Assembly: GCA_936914845.1 (NCBI GenBank)
Contig: CAKZGE010000009.1
Span: 1 to 64,000 of the forward strand
From: an uncultured Chloracidobacterium sp.
Lineage (GTDB): Bacteria > Acidobacteriota > Blastocatellia > Pyrinomonadales > Pyrinomonadaceae
Direction of reading: 5' to 3'
Length of the DNA: 64,000 bases
Every line of letters begins with the position of its first letter. Position 1 is the first letter of the stretch. The position numbers and the translations under genes were made by a program. Shown here one piece after another: positions 27,147 to 36,278 of the stretch. The notes under the pieces were generated by a model, which saw only the letters and a program-made list of their open reading frames with translations, did not search any database and was not told the DNA's origin.

Positions 27147-27413
27147 TCAAATGCCAAGTCCTTCAGGAATTTTTGTCAGAAAGGCTTTGCTTTTGAGCAG
27201 ATGTTTTCTGCAATAACGGCTCAAGTAATTTCCGTGATTCTGACGATTGTTTTCGTGTATGACATCATCGCTCGGTAAGTCCGACACTCCCGCGATTCGC
27301 AGAAGAAGCGCGACGGTTGTGCAGCAGATTACCCACAGGATTAAAAGTGCCGTCGCCAGCGCGGTATCAGCCAAGTTTCTCAAAAACGATATTATTTTCC
27401 GTTCAAATTTCAT
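27147..27413 (-). CDS. small membrane protein of unknown function
   Basis: The 88-residue protein has one membrane segment (ALATALLILWVICCTTVALLLRI) followed by a basic, His-containing tail. No family was recognised. It is 15 nt downstream of the FAD oxidoreductase gene and is probably in its operon. Confidence 0.45.
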   Translation of the reverse strand: MKFERKIISFLRNLADTALATALLILWVICCTTVALLLRIAGVSDLPSDDVIHENNRQNHGNYLSRYCRKHLLKSKAFLTKIPEGLGI

Positions 27414-27428
27414 TGATTCGCCACTCCA

Positions 27429-28769
27429 TTACTGCTGCCGATTTAGAATCTGTTCGAGGTCGCGCATTTTCGCCCGCGTGCGATGATGAACGTCTTCCAT
27501 AAAAATATGCTGGAACTCGCCGTTGCGCCCGACGCTGTAAAGATTTTCGATGCCCGTCCCGAGCGCAAACTGCTGTCGCTCGGCTTCGTATTCGCGCAGG
27601 AAAACCGGATAGGCAATCGGCGTTTTAAGGACGCGACAACCTTCGTAGCGCATTCGCACGTCCGGGATTATCGGCTTTAAGTTCTCCACGCACAGCTCGC
27701 CCAAACTTTCGTCGTCCATCTGCCAGAACTCATCGTCTTTCTCGCAGCCGATGTCAACCGTGATTAAAGTTTTGCCAGCCGGAGCGAGCCACGGCATCGA
27801 AAGCGTCGTTTCGGTCAGGCGGAAAAACGGAAACTGATTTTCCGGTGTCCACGTCACAACATCCGGCAGAAGCCCGCGCCCGTTTAAGCGCAAATTGACG
27901 AAAATCATCGGGCGGTAACGAAAACGTGAGAGATGCGCGAGCCGGTCCGAGCCTTCGACGATTTTGCCTAATACGTGAACCGGCGCGGTGCTGACGACCG
28001 CCGACGCTTCCTGCGTTACGCCGCCGACGCGCACGCCGACCGCCTTATTGTCTTCAATTAAAATTGCTTCGACGGGCGATTCGAGCCGAACCGTGCCGTT
28101 TAATCCTTCAGCTAATTTTTGACATAAAGTTCCGATGCCGCCTTCCGGGTAAACGTGATAAACGCTCGCTTTTTCCGGCAATTCACGACTGTATCCGCAG
28201 GAAACGGCGCGCCCCGTCAGACGCGAAGCCGCCTTTAGCCAAAGCGTGCGCCCGATGCCGCTCGAAATGCCGTCGCCGACCGCCGGCGATAAATCTTCGG
28301 CACTCGCGCCCGACCACGCTTCGGTCAGAGGAATCGCCACTTCGTCAGCTAAAGCCGCGCCGTAGCTTGCGCGAAACCAATCCGCCGCCGTTTCGCTCTT
28401 TTGACCATCACCGCCGAGCGATTTTAATTTGGTTGAAATGCCGCTTATCGTCATTCGCGGAACACGCATCAATCCGAATGGATGGCTGTAACTTTTCCCG
28501 CCGAGCCAGACCGTTTCGGCGTAGTGTTTGACAGTCCGGCATTTGTCTTCGATTCCGACTGCCTTCGCCAAACGGTTGGTGACGAAATGCGCTCCGAAGT
28601 CGTATGTAAAACCATCCGCGTCGTGAAAGCTCTGCGCGAGTCCGGCGATTTTGTTTCCGGCTTCGTAAAGAATCACCGGAACATTTCGGCTTTTCAGAAA
28701 GCTCGCGGCAGTCAGACCGGCGAGACCGGCTCCGAGAATTACGACGGGTTTTTGCGTGGTTGCAGTCAT
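27429..28769 (-). CDS. FAD-dependent amine-oxidase/protoporphyrinogen-oxidase-like protein
   Basis: The 446-residue flavoprotein starts with the dinucleotide loop VVILGAGLAGLTAASFLKS and the E-A-G end of strand 2 (VILYEAGNKIAGL). It continues with the family-typical DGFTYDFGAHF and a C-terminal FAD contact (LYSVGRNGEFQHIFMEDV). Such enzymes (COG1232) include protoporphyrinogen oxidase, UDP-galactopyranose mutase relatives and desaturases. The linked methyltransferase and membrane protein suggest envelope glycan or lipid modification, not haem synthesis. The substrate is unknown. Confidence 0.75.
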   Translation of the reverse strand: MTATTQKPVVILGAGLAGLTAASFLKSRNVPVILYEAGNKIAGLAQSFHDADGFTYDFGAHFVTNRLAKAVGIEDKCRTVKHYAETVWLGGKSYSHPFGLMRVPRMTISGISTKLKSLGGDGQKSETAADWFRASYGAALADEVAIPLTEAWSGASAEDLSPAVGDGISSGIGRTLWLKAASRLTGRAVSCGYSRELPEKASVYHVYPEGGIGTLCQKLAEGLNGTVRLESPVEAILIEDNKAVGVRVGGVTQEASAVVSTAPVHVLGKIVEGSDRLAHLSRFRYRPMIFVNLRLNGRGLLPDVVTWTPENQFPFFRLTETTLSMPWLAPAGKTLITVDIGCEKDDEFWQMDDESLGELCVENLKPIIPDVRMRYEGCRVLKTPIAYPVFLREYEAERQQFALGTGIENLYSVGRNGEFQHIFMEDVHHRTRAKMRDLEQILNRQQ

Positions 28770-28784
28770 AAGTTTTTGCGCGGA

Positions 28785-29744
28785 TTACAAGGGGCGTTGG
28801 AGAACCGCGTTGATCAGCGCGCCGCGTCCGGCAAGATTATTAAAAACATCGAAAATCGTAAAAACGCCGAGCGATACGGGAGTTTTCAGGCTGAACCGTT
28901 CGACGAGCCAATTCGGTGCTTGGCGGTCGGTCAGGCGGTTGCGAATTGAATAAACCCAGTTGACCGGGCTGACCTGCGTCGTCAGGCTTTCGACTTCCAT
29001 CAAAGTCTTTTCCGCCAAGCGGCGCATCGTCGCCGGGTTGAATAAATTCCAATGACGCGGAAAGTGATAGCCGCCCCAGTGCCGATTTTTGAACAACTTG
29101 AAATCGAGCGAATCGGTGTTGTCGGTGACGATCACGACGCGCCCGCCGGGACGCAGGATAGAGCGCACGTCGCGGAGAAGCTGCACCGGGTCGGCGACGT
29201 GTTCGACGGTCATAATCAGTAAAGCCAGGTCGAAAGACTCTTTCGGCAAATCGAGATTTTCGAGCAAGCCGCGATGAATTTTTATGTTCTTTTTTTCGAC
29301 GACCGAAGCGGCGCGCTCGTCGGCATCAACGCCTTCCAACCGCCAAGTTTTTACGCCGAAATCCCTGAGCAATTCGAGATGAAAGCCGTCGCCGCAGCCG
29401 ATGTCAATAACCGAAGCGTCGTCGGGCAAATCTTTGCACCAATTAAGCAGCCGCTTTGCTTCGAGCCTTCGCCGGATGTTGAAGACAAAGCCGAATTCTT
29501 TCTCGGAAAACTCGAAAGCGTGATAATTCGCCGGATAAATCCGCTCGAATTCCGAAAGCGCGGGACGCGGGTTCAAAAAGACGAGACCGCAACCGCGACA
29601 GCGCATCGCGGAAAACTCAACGGAACTTGTTCGATATTCAAAATCTTCGCCCGCACCGATTGTTTCGGCATCGTCGGTTTTGCACAAACAACAATTTGTT
29701 TGTGTTAATTCGAGTGATTTTTTTATTACATTGGCAACTGTCAA
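28785..29744 (-). CDS. methyltransferase with N-terminal zinc-ribbon-like module
   Basis: The 319-residue protein has two N-terminal cysteine pairs (CCLC and CRGCGLVFLNPRP), typical of sugar- or small-molecule methyltransferases with a metal-binding head. The SAM domain has VIDIGCGDGFHLELL and a late GGRVVIVTDNTDS. A TTG start at 29744, with AAGG 9 nt upstream, is the only good candidate, since no ATG precedes the first cysteine pair. It lies 15 nt upstream of the FAD gene, so these are likely one transcription unit. Confidence 0.72.
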   Translation of the reverse strand: MTVANVIKKSLELTQTNCCLCKTDDAETIGAGEDFEYRTSSVEFSAMRCRGCGLVFLNPRPALSEFERIYPANYHAFEFSEKEFGFVFNIRRRLEAKRLLNWCKDLPDDASVIDIGCGDGFHLELLRDFGVKTWRLEGVDADERAASVVEKKNIKIHRGLLENLDLPKESFDLALLIMTVEHVADPVQLLRDVRSILRPGGRVVIVTDNTDSLDFKLFKNRHWGGYHFPRHWNLFNPATMRRLAEKTLMEVESLTTQVSPVNWVYSIRNRLTDRQAPNWLVERFSLKTPVSLGVFTIFDVFNNLAGRGALINAVLQRPL

Positions 29745-29817
29745 ACTTATAAACCTTACGGGGGTATTGTGTCCTTGTTCTACAAAAGTTTTAATGGCGC
29801 GTTATTTTCGATTTTTA

Positions 29818-30342
29818 TTACGGTTTTTTCGTCGGCGCGGGCGTTGGAGTCGGGCTTGCTTGGCGGCGCGGCGCGCTCGAATGCCAGTGGACGATTTTCC
29901 AACTGCCGTCCCGTTTTTCCAGAATCGCCGTTCCCAAGCCGCCGCCATCAAAATGTTTTCCCTCGGAGTCGCCGGAAATTGTGTATTTGAAAGTCGCCCA
30001 AGCCGTTTTGCCGTCAATTTTTATCTTCACGTCCGACGAAGCGTATTTCGTATTTTTGATTTCCTTCATCTCCGGCGCGAGATGATTGTTGCGGTAGTCC
30101 GTCCAGCCGTAATTGGCGTGTCCGTTTTCAATCACGATCACCGATTCGTCGTTCGCCCAGATTTTATCGAGCGTCGCCAAATCGTTTTGCTCGAACGCCG
30201 TCGTGTTTTTTGTCAAAATCTCGCGCACGGCTTTTTCATCCGAGGCTTGCGCCGACGAAGCGGGCGCGAGCAGATTCAGACTGAATGCGATTGCGCCGAA
30301 GGCGGCGCACCCGAACAAAATAAAAAATAGTTTTTTCATCAT
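29818..30342 (-). CDS. secreted SnoaL/NTF2-like (DUF4440-type) protein
   Basis: A signal peptide (LFFILFGCAAFGAIAFSLNLL, cleavage near SSAQA) is followed by one NTF2-like domain: AVREILTKNTTAFEQNDLA at the start and a final DGSWKIVHWHSS strand. A Pro/Thr-rich tail follows. GGAGAG lies before the paired ATG. It is the last gene downstream of the YHS-Csp-DUF305 genes and may be exported with them; no catalytic role can be assigned. Confidence 0.72.
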   Translation of the reverse strand: MMKKLFFILFGCAAFGAIAFSLNLLAPASSAQASDEKAVREILTKNTTAFEQNDLATLDKIWANDESVIVIENGHANYGWTDYRNNHLAPEMKEIKNTKYASSDVKIKIDGKTAWATFKYTISGDSEGKHFDGGGLGTAILEKRDGSWKIVHWHSSAPRRQASPTPTPAPTKKP

Positions 30343-30434
30343 TTGTACTCTCCGTTGAAATTAAAATCGAACCGCCAAAAAGCGGCAGTTTGCCCTCGCA
30401 CATTCTCAATCGTCCGAACCTCCGCCGCTGGCGA

Positions 30435-30962
30435 TTATCGGGAACGCTCTAAAATAGCCTTCATTTCATCAATTTCCTGCTTTTGACCTTTGATGATACC
30501 GTCGCACAATTTAATGATTTCCGGGTCGGTCAGTTCCGCTTCCTGACACATCAAAATCGCGCCCGAATGGTGCGGGATCATCGAACGTAAGAATTGCGCG
30601 TTGCCGACCGGATACTGCGCGCGAATCAATGCCCAACAGAGAAAGAAAACGGCGGCGAAACCGCCGACTAAAATGTAATTCAGTTTTTTGTTCGGAAACA
30701 TCGAGCGCATCGCTCCGACGAGCATTATGACGACCATCGGCGCGACCATCATCAGCGTCATATAAACCATATTGATGTTGTTGTAAAAACTGCCGAGACT
30801 GTCAATCATCACGAACATCACCAAATACATAATGACCGCGCTGATCGTCGTCTCGACGGCGAGATGCCGATACATATTCATTTTCTCGCCGTGCTGCATC
30901 TTGCCCATTTCAGCCGATTGTTTTCCGTCGGCTTTCGCGTCGTGTTTGTGTTCAGATTCCAT
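30435..30962 (-). CDS. DUF305 membrane protein
   Basis: The 175-residue protein has a His/Met-rich cytoplasmic or periplasmic start (ESEHKHD, KMQHGEKMNMYRH), three membrane helices, and a C-terminal DUF305 segment with FLRSMIPHHSGAILMCQEA. The PHHxxA and Met residues are typical of this family, which is common near copper efflux genes and thought to bind copper. It follows the Csp gene on the same strand. A second, periplasmic DUF305 protein is at 36279. Confidence 0.8.
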   Translation of the reverse strand: MESEHKHDAKADGKQSAEMGKMQHGEKMNMYRHLAVETTISAVIMYLVMFVMIDSLGSFYNNINMVYMTLMMVAPMVVIMLVGAMRSMFPNKKLNYILVGGFAAVFFLCWALIRAQYPVGNAQFLRSMIPHHSGAILMCQEAELTDPEIIKLCDGIIKGQKQEIDEMKAILERSR

Positions 30963-31106
30963 CGCTCTAGTTTTCCTCCAAAATTTCTATTCCCGACATT
31001 TGTCGTTCCCGCGCTTTCAAAACTTGGGAAAAATCGAAGCGGCTTTCAATCGGGTTTTCAGTTTTGAAAAAACATCGAATAAAAACCGCCTCGGTTTTGA
31101 CTTGGG

Positions 31107-31484
31107 TTACATTGACATCGAAGCCGACGTGCCTGACGACATCCGGCGGCAGCTTTCGGCGCATTTGCGGCAAGCGTCGGCGCACCGCTGCATAAAGTCC
31201 GCCGCGTCGCCGGTCGCCATTTTTTCGCACTCTGCGGCGCAGGCTTCGCAAACGTCCGCGCACGCGCCGCAGATTTGCGGGTGATAATCGCTCATTCTGA
31301 GCATAAAGTCCGCGCTCGTCTGGCAAATCTGAACGCAGTCCTGCAACAATTTAATGTGTTTGGCGGAAGCGTGTTCGCCGCCCATTTCCAAACAATGACC
31401 GATGGTTTGAAGACAAACCGAATGACAGTTTTGACAGTTTTCGATGCAGGTCTGCATCTCCTGACCCATTTGCTCGTGTGCCAT
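31107..31484 (-). CDS. csp: four-helix-bundle copper storage protein (Csp-like, DUF326)
   Basis: The 125-residue protein has 16 cysteines spaced along four helices (CIENCQNCHSVC, DCVQIC, ICGACADVCEACAAEC, RCADACRKCAESC). This is the pattern of cytosolic Csp3-type proteins that hold many Cu(I) ions inside a helix bundle. There is no signal peptide, so it is cytosolic. The gene follows a YHS-domain gene by 18 nt and is probably under the CsoR-like operator at 31791-31807. Confidence 0.9.
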   Translation of the reverse strand: MAHEQMGQEMQTCIENCQNCHSVCLQTIGHCLEMGGEHASAKHIKLLQDCVQICQTSADFMLRMSDYHPQICGACADVCEACAAECEKMATGDAADFMQRCADACRKCAESCRRMSSGTSASMSM

Positions 31485-31502
31485 AATTTTTCACCTTCCC
31501 TT

Positions 31503-31655
31503 TTATTGATTTTCCGATATGAACCGCGTCGGATTCGCGTCAAATTGTTCTTTGCACGCGGACGAACAGAAATAATAGGTTCGTCCCTCAAATTCGGATT
31601 GCCCGGCGGCATCCTCTTCGCTGATTTGCATTCCGCAAACCGGATCTGTCTGCAT
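31503..31655 (-). CDS. YHS-domain small metal-binding protein
   Basis: From the ATG at 31655, with AAGGAGG 9 nt upstream, a 50-residue protein reads MQTDPVCGMQISEEDAAG..., then YYFCSSACKEQFDANP. This is a stand-alone YHS domain nearly identical in layout to the N-terminal domain of the copA product at 21137. YHS domains bind metal through CxxxC and neighbouring residues. It heads the YHS-Csp operon, divergent from the csoR-like gene. Confidence 0.85.
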   Translation of the reverse strand: MQTDPVCGMQISEEDAAGQSEFEGRTYYFCSSACKEQFDANPTRFISENQ

Positions 31656-31790
31656 AAAATTTTTGCCTCCTTGTCAAAAAATTTCGGGTTAAGATTCCAA
31701 GATTGCAGCCGTCTTTTCGGCGGCTGCGAAATCTCAACAAATTAGAATTTGCGCTTCTATCGAATTACCTCTCCGCCATATTACAGTAGA

Positions 31791-31807
31791 ATACCTGCGT
31801 AGGGTAT
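31791..31807. promoter_or_regulatory. CsoR-type operator candidate
   Basis: ATACC (31791-31795) and GGTAT (31803-31807) form a perfect dyad with a 7-nt centre (ATACCTGCGTAGGGTAT), resembling the TACCC...GGGTA sites bound by CsoR tetramers. It sits in the 362-bp gap between the YHS gene (minus) and the csoR-like gene (plus). It covers the -35 position of a minus-strand promoter whose -10 TAATAT is at 31778-31783. Nothing else was recognised in the gap. Confidence 0.6.
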
Positions 31808-32017
31808 CGCAAGCAATAGATTGATACTCATTTCCGACATCGCTCGCCGACTAATCTTTATTTGCTCTTTACAAATAAAAAAATTGCGGCGAAGATTTGT
31901 ATTGGCGACGGAGTATTGGCGATACTCCGCCGCTCTTTGTTGACGGCGTTTCAGCGGCAAACTGAAAGCATCCGTCTTTTCCGCCGCGCCCTTAAGCTAG
32001 TAAGGAGACAGCGAAAA

Positions 32018-32335
32018 TTGAACAAACCCAAAAAAGATTCAAACCAATCCGCGCACGGCGGCATTGAAGTCAATCACGAGCGGCAACTGCCGCGTCTGAG
32101 CCGCATCGAAGGACAAGTTCGGGGCTTGGGCAAAATGATTGACACAGACCGTAATTGCCTCGACATCGTGCATCAAATCTCGGCGATAATTAACGCCCTA
32201 CGCCGCGTTCAAAAAGATATGCTCGGCGACCATCTGGCGGCACTCGGCGAGAGCATCGTCGCCAATGAGCTTACGCCGCAAAAAAGGCGCGAGATGGCTG
32301 ACGAACTCGTCGCGCTGCTCAAACAACTGTCATAG
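32018..32335 (+). CDS. csoR: CsoR/FrmR-family repressor (DUF156) with altered metal site
   Basis: A TTG start at 32018 has TAAGGAG 10 nt upstream and gives 105 residues. The DUF156 fold is clear (LSRIEGQVRGLGKMIDTDRNCLDIVHQISAIINAL). C47 and H72 match CsoR C36 and H61 (same 25-residue spacing), but the third copper ligand, Cys at H+4, is L76. The pattern Cys-His-Leu is not that of a standard Cu(I) CsoR, so the inducer may differ. It is divergent from the YHS-Csp operon and probably represses it. Confidence 0.82.
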   Translation: MNKPKKDSNQSAHGGIEVNHERQLPRLSRIEGQVRGLGKMIDTDRNCLDIVHQISAIINALRRVQKDMLGDHLAALGESIVANELTPQKRREMADELVALLKQLS

Positions 32336-32357
32336 AGCTTTTCAAACTTCTCGCGCT

Positions 32358-35300
32358 TCAAACCGGCTTCGGCAATTTCTCCGAAAATGGCGGAACGTCC
32401 CGTTCTTCCGGCTCGTTTTCTACGGCTTCCGCTTCGCCCCACTCGCTTTCGCGTCCAGTTTTTTCCGCCTCGCGTTTCGCAATAATCTTTTCCGCCGCGT
32501 GTCTGCCGAATTTGAAAAACACGGCTGGCGTGACGATTTGGTCGAGCAGAGTCGAAGTCAGAATTCCGCCCAAAACAACTACCGCTAATGGGTGCAGAAT
32601 CTCTTTTCCGGGCGCGCCGGCGGCAATCGCTAAAGGCACAAGCGATAAGCCAGCCGTCAGCGCGGTCATCAACACCGGCACTAATCTCTCCAAAGATCCG
32701 CGAATGACCATATGCTCGTTGAAATCTTCGCCTTCTTCGCGGATTAAATGCAGGTAATGCGAAATCATCATAATCCCGTTGCGCGTGGTGATGCCGACAA
32801 GCGAGATGAAGCCGACGAGCGTGGCAATCGAAAACACGCCGCCGGTTAAAAGCAGCGCGGCAATCGCGCCGATCAGCGCGAGCGGAATGTTAATCATCAC
32901 CTGCAACGCCGAATGCCAATCGCCGAGGGCTTTGAGCAAAATAAAGAAAATGGCGGCGAGTGAAAAAAGAGTTAAAATCGAAAGCGTTTTGGTTGCCGCC
33001 TGCTGCGCCTCGAACTGCCCGCCGTATTCGACGAAGTAGCCTTCCGGCAACTGCACCTGCGCTTTGACTCTGGATTGAATGTCGCCGACGACCGAGCCTA
33101 AATCACGATTCGCCGTGTTCGATTGAATGACGATGCGGCGCTTCGTGTTCTCGCGCAAAACCTGATTCGGACCCGGCAGATTTTCAATCGTCGCCACGGC
33201 GGAAACCGGAATTTGCGTTCCCTGCGGCGTGTCAACCGTGACGTTTTTGAGCGCATCGAGATTGTTACGCGATTCGTCGGCAAAACGCACGACGACATCG
33301 AAACGCCGCTGCCCTTCGACGGCTTCGGAAACCTTTTTGCCGTTCAAAGCCGTCTCCAAAGTTTCGGTAATTTCTCCGGCGTTCAAGCCGTATTGCGCCG
33401 CTTTAGCTCTGTCAACATTAAAGCGAATCTGCGGAATCAAAACCTGCTTTTCAATCGAAACGTCGGTCGCGCCTTCAACGCCCGACACGACGTTGCGGAT
33501 TTCTTCCGCTTTGGAACGCAAAACGCTCAAATCGTCGCCGAAAAGTTTGATAGCGATTTGCGCCCGCACGCCCGATTGCAGATGGTCAATACGGTGCGAA
33601 ATCGGCTGTCCGATGTTGACGGTTACGCCGGGAATTTCCGCCATTTTTTCGCGGATGTCGTTTAAGATTTCTTCGCGCCCGCGCGCGCCGTCCTTTTTCA
33701 AATCAACGTCAATTTCTGTGTAATGAACGCCCTCGGCGTGTTCGTCCAGTTCGGCGCGTCCCGTCCGCCGCCCGGTCGAAATTACTTCCGGCACTTGAAG
33801 CAGAAGTTTTTCGCCGATTTGCCCGATGCGGTTCGACTCAGCCAGAGAAGTTCCGGGCTGCGCCTGAATGTTTATCGTCAGCGTTCCTTCGTTAAACTCC
33901 GGCAAAAACGACGTGCCGACAAACGGCAGCGTGGCAATCGCTATCAAAAACAAGAGGCTTGCGCCGCCGATGACGAGCCACGGATGATGAATCGTGCGAT
34001 GCAGCAATTTCTCGTCCCATTTCTTCAAAAATCGCACAAGAAATCCGTCCTTTTCCTCGCGCATCGCCTTCATTTTCGGCAGCAGATAAGAAGCCAGCAC
34101 GGGTGTCACCGTCAAGGAAACGAAAAGCGAAGCAACGAGCGCGGTAATGTAAGCAAGTCCGAGCGGCGCGAGCAGTCTGCCTTCTACGCCGGAGAGCGCG
34201 AAAAGCGGCAGGAAAACCAGCGCGACGATAACGGTCGCAAAAACGATTGACGAGCGGATTTCAAGGGAAGCGTGATAAATGACTTCGAGCGCGGGACGCG
34301 GATTCTCTGACTTTCGGTTTTCGCGCAGACGGCGGTAAATGTTTTCGATGTCCACAATCGCGTCGTCAACCAGCTCGCCGATGGCGACCGCCATTCCGCC
34401 CAAAGTCATCGTGTTGATTGAAATGTCGAACGCCTTGAAAATCAGAAACGTCACGACGAACGAAAGCGGAATCGCCGTCAGCGTGATAAACGTCGTGCGG
34501 AAATTCAAAAGAAATAAAAATAAAACGATGACGACCAGAATCGCGCCGTCGCGCAGGGCTTCTTCGACGTTGCCAATCGAAGCATCAATAAAATTCGCCT
34601 GCCGGAAAAGATTGGCGTTGATTTCCACGTCTTCGGGAAGACTCGCCTGTAATTCTTTGAGCGCGTCGTCAACCTTCTGCGTGAGTTCGAGCGTGGACGA
34701 GCCGGGCTGTTTTTGAATGGACATTATCACGGCGGGCGTTCCGTTCGCGCCGGCATCACCGCGTTTTATTCGCGCGCCGAACTCGACGTTTGCCACGTCG
34801 CCGACTTTGATTGCCGTGTTATTGCGATATGCGACGACCGTGTTTTTGAGTTCGTCAACCGAATAGAATCGTCCGAGATTTCTGACGAGATATTCCTGCG
34901 ATTGCGCGTCAACGAAGCCGCCGGTCGAATTGGCGTTCGACTTTTCGAGCGCGGCGGTTACTTCCTCAAGCGATACTCCGAATTGCTGGAGTTTTTGCGG
35001 CGTAACCAGAACCTGATACTGCTTTACGCCGCCGCCGATATTGATGACCTGCGCCACGCCCGCAATCGTCAAAAGTCGCGGGCGAATCGTCCAATCTGCC
35101 AGAGTCCGAACGTCGAGCGGATCGGTTTTGCCCGATTTCGATTTGACCGAAACGAGCATAATTTCGCCCATAATCGAAGAGATAGGCGCGAGCGTCGGCG
35201 AAACTCCGGGCGGCAGACTTTCGCCCGCCTGCGCGAGTTTCTCCGTGACGAGCTGGCGGTTTCGATAAACGTCCGTTCCCCAATCGAACTCAATATAAAT

Positions 35301-35576
35301 TACCGACAGCCCGATGCCGCTTTGCGAACGAACGCGCGTAACGCCCGGAACGCCGTTCATCGCCGTTTCAATCGGAAACGAGACGAGCGTTTCGACTTCT
35401 TCCGGCGCCAGCCCGTTCGCTTCGGTCAAAATCGTGATGGTCGGTTTATTGAGGTCGGGCAAAACGTCAACCGGCAGATTCAGCGCGGTGTAAGTTCCCC
35501 AGACGAGCAAGAGGGCGGCAAACGCCACGACGATCAGGCGGTTTTGCAGAGACCATTTGATAATTGCATTTAACAT
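32358..35576 (-). CDS. heavy-metal RND efflux pump inner-membrane subunit (CusA/CzcA-like)
   Basis: The 1072-residue RND transporter starts IIKWSLQNRLIVV and has twelve membrane helices and two large periplasmic loops. The TM4 element AIGELVDDAIVDIEN carries the paired acidic residues needed for proton relay, in the position used to sort HME transporters. The motif is not the exact CzcA (DFG...DGA) or CusA (AIG...DAA) form, so the metal is uncertain. Adaptor (38774) and outer-membrane (41437) genes are in the same operon. The neighbouring cupredoxins, DUF305 and FixH-like genes favour copper or silver. Confidence 0.88.
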   Translation of the reverse strand: MLNAIIKWSLQNRLIVVAFAALLLVWGTYTALNLPVDVLPDLNKPTITILTEANGLAPEEVETLVSFPIETAMNGVPGVTRVRSQSGIGLSVIYIEFDWGTDVYRNRQLVTEKLAQAGESLPPGVSPTLAPISSIMGEIMLVSVKSKSGKTDPLDVRTLADWTIRPRLLTIAGVAQVINIGGGVKQYQVLVTPQKLQQFGVSLEEVTAALEKSNANSTGGFVDAQSQEYLVRNLGRFYSVDELKNTVVAYRNNTAIKVGDVANVEFGARIKRGDAGANGTPAVIMSIQKQPGSSTLELTQKVDDALKELQASLPEDVEINANLFRQANFIDASIGNVEEALRDGAILVVIVLFLFLLNFRTTFITLTAIPLSFVVTFLIFKAFDISINTMTLGGMAVAIGELVDDAIVDIENIYRRLRENRKSENPRPALEVIYHASLEIRSSIVFATVIVALVFLPLFALSGVEGRLLAPLGLAYITALVASLFVSLTVTPVLASYLLPKMKAMREEKDGFLVRFLKKWDEKLLHRTIHHPWLVIGGASLLFLIAIATLPFVGTSFLPEFNEGTLTINIQAQPGTSLAESNRIGQIGEKLLLQVPEVISTGRRTGRAELDEHAEGVHYTEIDVDLKKDGARGREEILNDIREKMAEIPGVTVNIGQPISHRIDHLQSGVRAQIAIKLFGDDLSVLRSKAEEIRNVVSGVEGATDVSIEKQVLIPQIRFNVDRAKAAQYGLNAGEITETLETALNGKKVSEAVEGQRRFDVVVRFADESRNNLDALKNVTVDTPQGTQIPVSAVATIENLPGPNQVLRENTKRRIVIQSNTANRDLGSVVGDIQSRVKAQVQLPEGYFVEYGGQFEAQQAATKTLSILTLFSLAAIFFILLKALGDWHSALQVMINIPLALIGAIAALLLTGGVFSIATLVGFISLVGITTRNGIMMISHYLHLIREEGEDFNEHMVIRGSLERLVPVLMTALTAGLSLVPLAIAAGAPGKEILHPLAVVVLGGILTSTLLDQIVTPAVFFKFGRHAAEKIIAKREAEKTGRESEWGEAEAVENEPEERDVPPFSEKLPKPV

Positions 35577-36248
35577 CTAATTCTTCCGAAAATGCGCGAT
35601 AAAAGCGTAATTTGTGCCGACCGATTGAACGGTATAGCTGCCGATGTCTTCGCCTCGAAGCTCTTTTAGAAACTCCAAAAATTCGGGACGGTAACGAACG
35701 TCGAAAAGCGCGAGCCACCACGCCCGCAAACGGTTAAACCAAACGGGCAAACCCGCGCCGTCCCAAAAATCCACGACGTATAAATCGCCGCCCGACTTTA
35801 GATTTTCGAGCGCATTCCGCAACGCTTCGCGCCAAGCGGGAAACATCGAAAGCGAATAGGCAATAAAAATTTTGTCGAACGGCTCGTGATGACCGAATGT
35901 TTCGCCGAAGGAAAACGCTTCAGCCAAGCCCTGGCGCAAAATTATTTCCTTCGCCTTATCGCGCGCGTCGAATTTCGCGGCAGCCGTTTTCAGCATTTCG
36001 TCCGAAGCGTCGAGTCCGTAAAGTTTCGCTTTCGGCGCGAGGTGCGACAATTTCAAAAGATTTCTGCCCGTGCCGCAGCCGACTTCCAGAACGCGCTCGT
36101 CCGGTTGGACGTTCACCTCCCGCAAAAGCTCGTCGCGCCCGAACAGAAAGAAACGGCGCGTCAAATCGTAAAAATGACGCTGAAAACGATAGAGATTGTT
36201 CAATCGCTCGCGTTGATTTTGAGCCGCAGATTCACGCGCCGTTTCCAT
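35577..36248 (-). CDS. BtaB-like SAM methyltransferase inside the efflux operon
   Basis: The 223-residue protein begins LNNLYRFQRHFYDLTRRFF and GRDELL, then EVGCGTGRNLLKL, FIAYSLSMFPAW and VVDFWDGAGLPVWF. These elements closely follow BtaB, which trimethylates diacylglyceryl-homoserine to make betaine lipid. The partner BtaA is not in the window, so this may be a relative with another substrate. Its stop directly abuts the RND gene ATG, so the two are coupled. A methyltransferase tied to metal efflux is unusual. Confidence 0.7.
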   Translation of the reverse strand: METARESAAQNQRERLNNLYRFQRHFYDLTRRFFLFGRDELLREVNVQPDERVLEVGCGTGRNLLKLSHLAPKAKLYGLDASDEMLKTAAAKFDARDKAKEIILRQGLAEAFSFGETFGHHEPFDKIFIAYSLSMFPAWREALRNALENLKSGGDLYVVDFWDGAGLPVWFNRLRAWWLALFDVRYRPEFLEFLKELRGEDIGSYTVQSVGTNYAFIAHFRKN

Positions 36249-36278
36249 TGCTTATCCTTTCAAAAAGAAGCGAAGTTT

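Noticed and set aside
33123..33723. Long plus-strand open frames inside the RND pump gene
   Set aside because: They are antisense shadows typical of GC-biased third positions and have no domain features. The same holds for long antisense frames in copA, cusA and zntA.
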